Positions 49,737 through 58,073 of a DNA stretch of 64,000 nucleotides are shown in pieces. The stretch is taken from the NCBI GenBank assembly GCA_964369425.1, contig CAYJGW010000002.1, positions 1-64,000 on the forward strand, given 5' to 3'. Both the position numbers and the translations under genes were made by a program. The stretch is from CAUPWF01 sp964369425. Lineage in GTDB: Bacteria; Bacillota; Clostridia; Lachnospirales; Lachnospiraceae. Numbering within the stretch: position 1 is the stretch's first letter; the number at the start of each line of letters is the position of its first letter. The notes under the pieces are model-generated. The model ran no database searches and was not told the origin of the DNA. It saw only the letters and a program-made list of their open reading frames with translations.

Positions 49737-52319
49737 ATGAATATAAATAAATTTACACAGAATTCGATTTATGCAATCAATGAATGTGAAAAAATAGCAG
49801 TGGTAAATGAGAATCAGGAGATTGCACAAGTGCATCTATTTTATGGACTTCTTATATTAGAAGAAAGTCTAATATCTAAATTGATGGAAAAAATGGGAGT
49901 AATAGCTACTGATTTACAAACAGATATTATGGAACAGATTAAAAGTCGTACGAAAGTTAATGGTGCAAAACCCTATGTGGGAAATGATTTGAACAAAGTT
50001 CTCATACATGCAGAGGACGAAGCAAAGAAAATGGGGGATGAATACGTATCTGTAGAACATCTATTTCTTGCATTGATTAAGCATGCGGATCGGCAAGTGA
50101 AAGGATTGTTGCAACAATATGATATTAATAGAATACAATTTTTAGAAACATTGGAATCAGTCAGAGGAACACAAAGGGTGACAAATGATAATCCAGAAGC
50201 TACGTATGATACTCTGAGTAAGTATGGCTATGATTTGGTAGAACGAGCTAAGGAGAATAAATTAGATCCTGTAATAGGAAGAGATGCTGAGATTCGAAAT
50301 GTAATTCGTATTCTTTCAAGAAAGACGAAAAATAACCCAGTGCTAATTGGAGAACCGGGAGTTGGGAAAACAGCAGCAGTGGAAGGGCTTGCACATAGAA
50401 TAGTAAGAGGGGATGTACCAGAAGGATTGAAAAATAAAAAAGTATTTTCTCTAGATATGGGAGCATTGGTAGCAGGGGCTAAGTATAGAGGTGAATTTGA
50501 AGAGCGTTTAAAAGCGGTGCTAGAAGAGGTGAAAAACAGCGATGGAGAAATTATTTTATTTATCGATGAATTGCATACGATAGTCGGAGCTGGAAAGACA
50601 GAAGGATCCATGGATGCGGGGAACATGCTAAAGCCAATGCTTGCAAGAGGAGAATTGCATTGTATCGGTGCAACAACATTGGATGAGTATAGGCAACATA
50701 TTGAAAAAGATCCTGCCCTTGAAAGACGATTTCAACCAGTTCTTGTGAGTGAACCTAGTGTAGAAGATGCAATTTCCATTCTTCGTGGATTGAAAGAACG
50801 ATATGAAATCTTTCATGGTGTGAAAATTGCGGATGGTGCTCTTGTAGCAGCAGCTACATTATCAAGTCGCTATATCACCGATCGATTCTTACCAGATAAG
50901 GCTATCGATTTAGTGGACGAAGCATGTGCACTTATAAAGACAGAACTTGATTCTATGCCTACCGAACTAGATGAACAAAGAAGAAGAATCATGCAACTCG
51001 AGATAGAAATAGCAGCACTAAAGAAAGAAAAAGATAGATTAAGCAAGGAAAGACTTAACAATTTAAAGCAAGAAATGGCAGAGTTAAAGGATGAATTTAA
51101 TAGTAAGAAAGCAGAGTGGGATAATGAAAAGGCATCGGTGGAGCACTTGCAAAAGTTAAGAGAAGAAATTGATGAAGTAAATCGTGATATCCAAAAAGCT
51201 CAAAGAACATATGATCTAGAAAAGGCTGCACAGCTTCAATATGGAACGCTACCTCAATTAAAAAAGCAGTTGGAAATCGAAGAGCAAAAAGTGAGGGAAA
51301 AAGAATTTACCTTAGTGCACGAAATAGTTTCGGAAGAAGAAATCTCAAAAATAGTATCTAGGTGGACAGGAATACCGATTTCAAAACTCAGCGAATCCCA
51401 AAAACAAAAGACATTACAATTAGAAGCAGAATTAAGTAAAAGAGTGATTGGTCAAGAAGAAGGGGTAGAGAAGGTAACAGAAGCTATCTTACGTTCAAAA
51501 GCAGGAATAAAAGATCCTACAAAACCAATTGGTTCGTTCTTATTCTTAGGCCCAACTGGTGTAGGGAAAACAGAGCTTGCAAAAGCTTTGGCAAGTAACC
51601 TTTTTGATGATGAAAACAATATGGTACGAATCGATATGAGTGAATACATGGAGAAACATTCTGTGGCAAGACTGATTGGAGCACCTCCCGGATATGTTGG
51701 GTACGAAGAAGGTGGACAATTGACAGAAGCAGTGAGGAGAAAACCATACAGCGTTGTTCTATTAGATGAAGTAGAAAAGGCTCATCGAGATGTGTTTAAC
51801 GTGTTACTTCAAGTGCTAGATGATGGAAGGATTACGGATAGCAAAGGTAGAACAGTGGATTTTAAGAACACAATCATCATTATGACATCCAACTTAGGTT
51901 CCTCATATTTATTAGATGGAATAGATAATGGAAATATTAATGAAGAATCAGAAAAGTTAATTATGACGGAATTGAAGCAACATTTTAGACCGGAATTCCT
52001 TAATAGATTGGATGAATTTATATTATTCAAGCCTTTATCGAAAGTGGATATCTCTAATATCGTAGGTTTACTAATAACCGAGGTAAACCAAAGACTGAAA
52101 GAGCAGTCATTAACAATAACGCTTTCAGAAGCAGCAAAAGATTTTGTAGTAGAACATGGATATGATGTGAGTTATGGAGCAAGACCATTAAAGCGGTACT
52201 TGCAGAAACATGTGGAAACATTAGTAGCAAGGATGATATTAGAAGGGCGAGTAGGTGTGGATAGCGAGATAATGATTGATTTGAAAGATGATAGATTAAT
52301 GGGAAGAATAATGAATTAA
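49737..52319 (+). CDS. clpB: ATP-dependent disaggregase ClpB
   Basis: 860 residues, the usual ClpB length. N-terminal Clp repeat domain (1-145), ATPase 1 with Walker A GEPGVGKTAAVEG and Walker B ILFIDELHT, the coiled-coil middle domain (about 405-525) that marks ClpB and allows work with DnaK, ATPase 2 with GPTGVGKTELAKAL and VVLLDEVEKAH, and the C-terminal domain. No ClpP-binding IGF/IGL loop is evident, as expected. It pulls proteins out of aggregates. AAAGGAG precedes the ATG. Under CIRCE control. Confidence 0.96.
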   Translation: MNINKFTQNSIYAINECEKIAVVNENQEIAQVHLFYGLLILEESLISKLMEKMGVIATDLQTDIMEQIKSRTKVNGAKPYVGNDLNKVLIHAEDEAKKMGDEYVSVEHLFLALIKHADRQVKGLLQQYDINRIQFLETLESVRGTQRVTNDNPEATYDTLSKYGYDLVERAKENKLDPVIGRDAEIRNVIRILSRKTKNNPVLIGEPGVGKTAAVEGLAHRIVRGDVPEGLKNKKVFSLDMGALVAGAKYRGEFEERLKAVLEEVKNSDGEIILFIDELHTIVGAGKTEGSMDAGNMLKPMLARGELHCIGATTLDEYRQHIEKDPALERRFQPVLVSEPSVEDAISILRGLKERYEIFHGVKIADGALVAAATLSSRYITDRFLPDKAIDLVDEACALIKTELDSMPTELDEQRRRIMQLEIEIAALKKEKDRLSKERLNNLKQEMAELKDEFNSKKAEWDNEKASVEHLQKLREEIDEVNRDIQKAQRTYDLEKAAQLQYGTLPQLKKQLEIEEQKVREKEFTLVHEIVSEEEISKIVSRWTGIPISKLSESQKQKTLQLEAELSKRVIGQEEGVEKVTEAILRSKAGIKDPTKPIGSFLFLGPTGVGKTELAKALASNLFDDENNMVRIDMSEYMEKHSVARLIGAPPGYVGYEEGGQLTEAVRRKPYSVVLLDEVEKAHRDVFNVLLQVLDDGRITDSKGRTVDFKNTIIIMTSNLGSSYLLDGIDNGNINEESEKLIMTELKQHFRPEFLNRLDEFILFKPLSKVDISNIVGLLITEVNQRLKEQSLTITLSEAAKDFVVEHGYDVSYGARPLKRYLQKHVETLVARMILEGRVGVDSEIMIDLKDDRLMGRIMN

Positions 52320-52349
52320 TATAATAAATAAAAGTATATAAGAAACAAA

Positions 52350-52396
52350 AAAACACCTATCTGTTTTGTAATAATAACAAAACAGATAGGTGTTTT
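52350..52396. terminator. Bidirectional terminator between clpB and mntP
   Basis: Perfect 20-bp inverted repeat, AAAACACCTATCTGTTTTGT (52350-52369) and 52377-52396 with a 7-base loop; A run on the left and T run on the right serve both strands. Confidence 0.92.
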
Positions 52397-52434
52397 ATAA
52401 TGGTGGCATATTATGCGTAGAATTTAGTCGGGGT

Positions 52435-53004
52435 TTATAGCCCAATTAAAAGCAATCGAATTCCGATGAGTAAAAGAACGATCCCACCGATGATTTCAGC
52501 TTTGTTATTGAGTTTTGTACCAACTCTTTCGCCCAGTCGAACACCAGCAAAACACATGAAAAATGTAATGATAGCAATGGTTACTGCTGAAAATAGGACA
52601 AAGTTCAATAGTTGGTTACCTAAAGTAACACCAACGCTCAGCGCATCAATACTGGTAGAGATTCCCTGTATCATCATTAACTGGAAAGTTAATGATTTTC
52701 CAGATTCACAAGCAAATACCTCTTGAGAATCATGGTGGCTCATTCCATCCAAAAACATTTTGATACCAATGATAGCAAGAAGGACAAAGGCTATGATGTG
52801 ATTGTAACGGAAAAGTGCGTCTGGAAGTAGTCCAATACCAAAATAGCCAATCAAGGGCATAACTCCTTGAAAAATGGCAAAAGGCAATGCGATTTCCAGT
52901 GATTTTATCATGTTTGGTCGGTATACGAGACCGTTAGTCGTACAGACACAAGTTGCATCTACAGCAAGACCGATACCTAAAAGTAGTATTTCAATGATTG
53001 TCAT
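52435..53004 (-). CDS. mntP: Manganese efflux pump MntP
   Basis: 189 residues, six membrane segments. The two DUF204 repeats are visible, with Asp residues in IGLAVDATCVCTTNGL and GISTSIDALSVGVTLG that form the ion path, and the Gly-rich IIGGIVLLLIGIRLL at the end. Exports Mn2+. The usual first-repeat serine in AVDAF(S) regions is replaced by CVCTT, a small oddity. GGAG precedes the ATG. No yybP-ykoY riboswitch is seen in the short leader. Confidence 0.9.
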   Translation of the reverse strand: MTIIEILLLGIGLAVDATCVCTTNGLVYRPNMIKSLEIALPFAIFQGVMPLIGYFGIGLLPDALFRYNHIIAFVLLAIIGIKMFLDGMSHHDSQEVFACESGKSLTFQLMMIQGISTSIDALSVGVTLGNQLLNFVLFSAVTIAIITFFMCFAGVRLGERVGTKLNNKAEIIGGIVLLLIGIRLLLIGL

Positions 53005-53049
53005 AATAATCTCCTATCGTCAATTAATATAGAATTTTACTAATGCATA

Positions 53050-53078
53050 AATATAGCAAATTTAAAGAGGAAAGTCAA
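53050..53078 (-). promoter_or_regulatory. mntP promoter
   Basis: Minus strand TTGACT (53073-53078), 17-bp spacer, TATATT (53050-53055), 45 bases before the mntP start. Confidence 0.7.
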
Positions 53079-53084
53079 ATTTTC

Positions 53085-53113
53085 TTGAAGTTTGAGTAAA
53101 AGAGGAATAGAAT
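53085..53113 (+). promoter_or_regulatory. Promoter of the large lipoprotein gene
   Basis: TTGAAG (53085-53090), 17-bp spacer, TAGAAT (53108-53113). It is back to back with the mntP promoter. Confidence 0.6.
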
Positions 53114-53178
53114 AGAAATATCAAAATTTATGGTAACTACAATCAAGCACTATATAAAGAAATAAGAGGAGAATGAAG

Positions 53179-55254
53179 ATGAAACGATTACGAATTTTCA
53201 TACTAGTGACGTCACTTGCTAGTTCAATGGTTTTATGGAGTTGTTCCAGTGAGCCAAATTCAGAAGAGTCAAAGGGAGAGTCAGAGAGTGGCATGGCTGT
53301 CGAGGGAGAAGAAGAGGAAATGGTCAATGAACCTTTGGTGCCAAATCCACTGACAGCAAAGAAAGTCGAAGAAAACCCATATATGTGTGACTCGGAGAAT
53401 TCTGTGCATTCAGATAATTATAATTCGGATGTGACAGACGCTATTTTGCCGATAGGAATCAACAGCGAGGTGCAGTTTTCTCTCGAGACAGAAAGTACCA
53501 ATGCTCCACCATCCGTTTTTTATGATGCATACAACAATGCTTACGCCCCATATCAAAGCATAGGGATTGCGATTAGAGATTTGGATAGCGAAGAGATAAA
53601 GACATTGGGATCATTTCTTCCAACGACAGATGATGACCATCCATATGCGATTCAGCAATCTTACAGTTTTATAGATAATAACAATCATATTGTGGCACCG
53701 ACAACAGATAATAGAGTCATTATGTTAAAGACAGTGGATGAAAATGGAACCATTCTTCCTAAGTTTGAGAAGGTTTTAGATATCAATGTTGGCGCAGTAG
53801 CTGAACAGATATTAGGAAAAGAAATTGATCAGACATTGATGTCGATTGTATTTGATTATGGAGGAAATCTTTGGTTTACAACAGGAGGATTTCGCGTTTA
53901 TCCAGAGAGAGAAGAAAGTGGAATGATAGGCTACATATCTCGAAAAGGTATTGATGATACCCTAAATGGAGTTCCTGTGGACTTACAAAGTGAAGTGCAT
54001 ATTTACGAGACAGAATTGGGAGAGGGAACTGAAAATGGGATTTCTTCAGCAAAAGAAGGTGCTGTAATCTTAACAAATCAAGCTTGCTATCTAATGAAAG
54101 CCAATGATGGTGTAGAAGCAGTTTGGCGAGTTCCTTATGAAAGCAATGGCGAAAATAGCGGTAGTGAGGAGTTGGCAACAGTAGGTGGAGGTCTCTCTTG
54201 GGGAAGTGGAACATCACCTGCACTGAGTGAGAAGTATGTATTCTTTGGCGACAATTTAGATCCAGTTAATTTACATTGTGTAGAACTAGAAACAGGAGAG
54301 CTAATAGATACATTACCAGTAATTGATGAACTACCAGAAGATATGCCAGTATCAGTAGATAATGCAGCAATTGCGTATGAACAAGAAGATGGAGATGTAA
54401 GTGTGGTGCTTTGTAACTGGTTTGGTGCAAGTAATCCAGGGTTGGCAGATCCAAATAGTGATCCATCTGTACAATCCTATGATAATCTATATAATCCAGA
54501 TTGGATCCAAAATGGAAATGAAGCCATTATGCCAGGAATTGAAAGAGCAGATTTAGTAGAAGATGAAAAAGAATTGGTATCAGTATGGAGTCGTGATGAT
54601 TTAAGAAGTACTGCGATGTTTAAACTATCAACAGCTACGGGATATCTGTATGGATATGCACAAGATATGGAGACCTCTATGTGGCAATATGTTATTTTAG
54701 ATTTTGATACAGGTGAGACTGTATATAGCTATGATGTATCAACTATTGACGCGTATAACAATATGGCAGTGGGAATGTACTCTGACCCACAATCAAACGC
54801 ATTATATTGCCCTACGGGGAATTTTGAGTTACTTCGCATGCAAGATAGATTTGCATATATAACAGATTCGCCATATCGTCCAATCAATCTAGATGATATG
54901 GGAAGAAGCGTAGTAAGTGATATGGAATTTGAAGAAGCGGGCGGTGAAGGCGAAGTGGCTTCATGGCAGTACAATGTTTTGGTGAAAAATTCTGTAGACA
55001 AAGAATCAAACACATCTATTACGCTGTTGATGAATGGTTTAAGTGGCTCGATAGAAGAATTACAAATGTATGCATATGATAAAAATCATAATTATGTAAT
55101 GATGCCAGATAATTCATGGTCTATTAACACAGAGGAGGAGACGTTGAAAAAAGAGACTGTATATGAGGTGGAGATTATAGTGCAAGACAACGGTGAATTG
55201 GACCAGAATCAAGAAGCGAAAAGTGTGGAAGTATCGGTAGTATTTGCAAAATAA
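53179..55254 (+). CDS. Large lipoprotein, possible beta-propeller, function unknown
   Basis: 691 residues, not recognised as a known family. Signal peptide with lipobox VLWSC, then an acidic Glu/Ser linker. The body is strand-rich with repeated blade-like units (FIDNNNHIVAPTTDNRVIML; GAVILTNQACYLMKANDG; KYVFFGDNLDPVNLHCVELE; KLSTATGYLYGYAQDM), suggesting a quinoprotein-like propeller. A C-terminal region of about 90 residues (TSITLLMNGLSGSIEELQMY) looks like a separate beta domain. Exported and held at the membrane. The second ATG is chosen for its 7-base spacing from AGAGGAG. Single gene with its own promoter. Confidence 0.75.
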   Translation: MKRLRIFILVTSLASSMVLWSCSSEPNSEESKGESESGMAVEGEEEEMVNEPLVPNPLTAKKVEENPYMCDSENSVHSDNYNSDVTDAILPIGINSEVQFSLETESTNAPPSVFYDAYNNAYAPYQSIGIAIRDLDSEEIKTLGSFLPTTDDDHPYAIQQSYSFIDNNNHIVAPTTDNRVIMLKTVDENGTILPKFEKVLDINVGAVAEQILGKEIDQTLMSIVFDYGGNLWFTTGGFRVYPEREESGMIGYISRKGIDDTLNGVPVDLQSEVHIYETELGEGTENGISSAKEGAVILTNQACYLMKANDGVEAVWRVPYESNGENSGSEELATVGGGLSWGSGTSPALSEKYVFFGDNLDPVNLHCVELETGELIDTLPVIDELPEDMPVSVDNAAIAYEQEDGDVSVVLCNWFGASNPGLADPNSDPSVQSYDNLYNPDWIQNGNEAIMPGIERADLVEDEKELVSVWSRDDLRSTAMFKLSTATGYLYGYAQDMETSMWQYVILDFDTGETVYSYDVSTIDAYNNMAVGMYSDPQSNALYCPTGNFELLRMQDRFAYITDSPYRPINLDDMGRSVVSDMEFEEAGGEGEVASWQYNVLVKNSVDKESNTSITLLMNGLSGSIEELQMYAYDKNHNYVMMPDNSWSINTEEETLKKETVYEVEIIVQDNGELDQNQEAKSVEVSVVFAK

Positions 55255-55268
55255 GAAAACGCAGTTCT

Positions 55269-55297
55269 TTGACCAGCGTAGAAATCTATGTTACTAT
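55269..55297 (+). promoter_or_regulatory. dinB promoter
   Basis: TTGACC (55269-55274), 17-bp spacer, TACTAT (55292-55297), 18 bases before the dinB ATG. No LexA box (GAAC/GTTC type) is obvious. Confidence 0.65.
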
Positions 55298-55315
55298 GGT
55301 GATTAGAGGTGTAGC

Positions 55316-56548
55316 ATGAGCAGAATTATATTTCATATCGATGTTAATTCGGCATATTTAAGTTGGACAGCAATTGAATGTTTGAAAGCAGGAGAAACAA
55401 TCGATATCAGAGAAGTAGCAAGTATCATAGGTGGAAACAAAGAGACGAGACATGGCGTGGTACTAGCAAAATCAATAGAGGCAAAATCATACGGCATTTG
55501 TACAGGAGAACCTGTTACAAATGCCTTAAAAAAGTGTCCGAATTTAGAGGTGAGAAAGCCAGATCACAAAAAATATAAAGAATACAGTAGATTGCTAATG
55601 GAGTGTTTACATAATTTTACATCAGATATTGAACAGGTGAGTATAGATGAATGTTATTTAGATTTTACAGGCATTGCACATTTATATCAGAATCCAATAG
55701 AGGGTGCGAAGGCTATAAAAGAGACTGTGAAAAAAGAACTAGGGTTTACGGTGAATGTAGGGATTTCTACGAATAAATTATTGGCGAAGATGGCTTCTGA
55801 CTTTTCAAAACCAGACAAAATTCACACACTGTATCAAGCAGAGGTGAAAGAAAAGATGTGGCCGTTACCGATAGAGGAACTTCATATGGCAGGAAAGTCC
55901 AGTGTGGCATCTTTGAAAAAGCTAGAAGTGGCTACCATTGGGGATTTGGCGAATCTGGATAAAAATATTGTGAAATTACATTTGAAAAGTCATGGGGAAA
56001 TGCTTTGGGAGTTTGCAAATGGAATTGGTAGTGATAAGGTCGAGAAAAAAGACCCGAAATCGAAAGGAATAGGAAATTCCACCACTTTAGCAGAAGATGT
56101 GGTAGAGGCAGATGAAGCGAAAAAGGTTCTGTTAGAATTATCCGAATCTGTAGGGCGAAGGTTAAGAAAAGCGGAGCAAAAGGCAAATTCAGTCAGTGTA
56201 GAAATCAAATACTACACCTTTCAAACGTTTTCCAAACAATGTCAATTACAAAGGGCGACCAACGAAGATAAGACGATTTATGAGCAAGCTTGTAGTCTAT
56301 TTGATGAATTGTGGACAAAAGAACCTATTCGATTACTAGGAATTAGAACAACAAAGTTACAAGATGAAGAGGAGCCTGAACAAGTGACTCTATTTGATTG
56401 GATAGAAGAACAATTAGAACAGAAAAAAAGTGGAGAAAAACACAGTGAATTGAACAAAGCATTGGATGGTTTGCGAAATAAATATGGAGAACAGATTATC
56501 AAAAGAGGAAGTCTGTTGAAGGAAAGTCCCAGTAGTAGGAATACGTAA
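55316..56548 (+). CDS. dinB: Y-family DNA polymerase IV
   Basis: 410 residues. Catalytic acids lie in FHIDVNSAYLSW and SIDECYLDFTG; the palm, fingers and helix-hairpin-helix thumb follow, with the little-finger domain at about 240-350. It copies past damaged bases with low fidelity. It resembles Firmicutes DinB by the ETRHGVVLAKS segment. A C-terminal extension is rich in Glu and Lys and lacks a clear QLxLF clamp-binding motif, although EQVTLFDW at about 360 is a plausible variant. GAGGTG precedes the ATG. Confidence 0.92.
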   Translation: MSRIIFHIDVNSAYLSWTAIECLKAGETIDIREVASIIGGNKETRHGVVLAKSIEAKSYGICTGEPVTNALKKCPNLEVRKPDHKKYKEYSRLLMECLHNFTSDIEQVSIDECYLDFTGIAHLYQNPIEGAKAIKETVKKELGFTVNVGISTNKLLAKMASDFSKPDKIHTLYQAEVKEKMWPLPIEELHMAGKSSVASLKKLEVATIGDLANLDKNIVKLHLKSHGEMLWEFANGIGSDKVEKKDPKSKGIGNSTTLAEDVVEADEAKKVLLELSESVGRRLRKAEQKANSVSVEIKYYTFQTFSKQCQLQRATNEDKTIYEQACSLFDELWTKEPIRLLGIRTTKLQDEEEPEQVTLFDWIEEQLEQKKSGEKHSELNKALDGLRNKYGEQIIKRGSLLKESPSSRNT

Positions 56549-56592
56549 AATATGATATACTTTCAGTAAGTGAAGAATGGAGATTATACAAA

Positions 56593-58053
56593 ATGAAATT
56601 AATAGATTTGTTAGAGAGAATGGAATATGAAGTAGTATGTGGGAATGAAGAAACGGTGATTACAGAGCTAACCAGTGATTCTAGAAATGTAGTAAAAGAC
56701 GGCGTGTTTGTGTGTATCAGTGGAGCGGTTGTAGATGGTCATGATTTTATAGAAGCGGTTGTAGAAAAAGGTGCACGGACTCTGATTGTAGAAAAAGACG
56801 TACCAGAAGTGAAAGGTGTGACAATCATCAAAGCGAAAGATACAAGGTATGCCTTAGCGGTGATGTCTGCAGCATACTTTGGGTACCCAGCTGAAAAATT
56901 AAAAGTCATTGGGATTACAGGAACAAAAGGAAAGACTACAACTACTTATATGATTAAAGATATCCTAGAGAGAATTGGGAAAAAGGTAGGATTGATTGGC
57001 ACTATAGAGACGATTATAGGAGAGAAAAAGATTCCAGCGGCGAATACCACACCGGAATCCTTTACGATTCATCAGTATTTCAAAGAAATGGTAGATGCAG
57101 GATGTGATTGTGTGGTGATGGAGGTGTCTTCACAAGGATTGATGCTTCATAGAACAGCAGGGATTCTGTTTGATTTAGGGATATTTACAAATCTTGCAAA
57201 AGATCATATCGGACCCAATGAACATCGCGATTTTGATCACTATTTGCAATGCAAAGCAATGCTGTTTAAACAGTGTAAAATAGGAATTGCAAATATGGAT
57301 GATCCATATTTTAAAGCAGTGTTTGAAGGAGCAACCTGCGAAATAGAGACGTATGGCTTTTTTGAGGGAGCAAGCTTGCGAGCAGTGGATACACAATTAG
57401 TATCTAGGCCAGGATATCTAGGGATTGACTATAAAGTGAAAGGTTTGATGAATTTCGATGTAGAGATTGATATACCGGGGAAATTCAGTGTGTATAACTC
57501 GTTGACAGCGATTGCTGTTTGTCGCCACTTTGGTGCAAAACCAGAAGAGATCGTAGAAGCCTTAAAACAAGCAAAGGTAAAAGGGAGAATCGAGATGATA
57601 AAAGTCTCGGATGACTTTACTTTAATGATAGATTATGCACACAATGCGATGAGTCTTGAAAGCCTATTGTCTACCTTGAAAGAGTATCAACCAAAGCGTC
57701 TTGTATGTATGTTTGGGTGTGGTGGAAATCGTGCAAAAGATAGAAGGTTTGAAATGGGAGAAGTATCAGGGAAATTAGCGGATTTGACCATAATTACATC
57801 TGACAACCCAAGATTTGAAGAACCACAAGAAATCATCAATGACATCAAAGTAGGTATTGGAAAAACTAAAGGAAAGTATTTAGAGATTATCGACCGTAAG
57901 GATGCGATTCGCTATGCCATTAACCATGGGCAAAAAGGCGATGTAATTGTTCTTGCAGGAAAAGGACATGAAGATTATCAAGAGATTAAAGGCAAGAAAT
58001 ATCCGATGGACGAGAGGGTATTGATTCAAGAAATATTAAAAGAGCGTGCATAG
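56593..58053 (+). CDS. murE: UDP-MurNAc-tripeptide synthetase MurE (meso-DAP type)
   Basis: 486 residues. ATP loop GTKGKTTTTYM, Mur ligase central and C-terminal domains. The substrate-selecting motif reads DNPR (TSDNPRFEEP), which marks enzymes adding meso-diaminopimelate rather than lysine, so the cell wall is of the meso-DAP type. Also LVCMFGCGGNRAKDRR and AGKGHEDYQ. It acts in the cytoplasm in peptidoglycan precursor synthesis. GGAG precedes the ATG. First gene of a tight housekeeping run down to rlmN. Confidence 0.95.
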   Translation: MKLIDLLERMEYEVVCGNEETVITELTSDSRNVVKDGVFVCISGAVVDGHDFIEAVVEKGARTLIVEKDVPEVKGVTIIKAKDTRYALAVMSAAYFGYPAEKLKVIGITGTKGKTTTTYMIKDILERIGKKVGLIGTIETIIGEKKIPAANTTPESFTIHQYFKEMVDAGCDCVVMEVSSQGLMLHRTAGILFDLGIFTNLAKDHIGPNEHRDFDHYLQCKAMLFKQCKIGIANMDDPYFKAVFEGATCEIETYGFFEGASLRAVDTQLVSRPGYLGIDYKVKGLMNFDVEIDIPGKFSVYNSLTAIAVCRHFGAKPEEIVEALKQAKVKGRIEMIKVSDDFTLMIDYAHNAMSLESLLSTLKEYQPKRLVCMFGCGGNRAKDRRFEMGEVSGKLADLTIITSDNPRFEEPQEIINDIKVGIGKTKGKYLEIIDRKDAIRYAINHGQKGDVIVLAGKGHEDYQEIKGKKYPMDERVLIQEILKERA

Positions 58054-58073
58054 ATAGACCTTGGAGGCAGTAC

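Noticed and set aside
50228..50626. 132-codon minus-strand frame inside clpB
   Set aside because: It is a shadow of the clpB ATPase 1 region, with no ribosome site and a low-complexity Ser/Pro product.
53005..53049. yybP-ykoY manganese riboswitch before mntP
   Set aside because: The leader from the predicted start to the ATG is only about 40 bases and A/T-rich, with no room for the aptamer.
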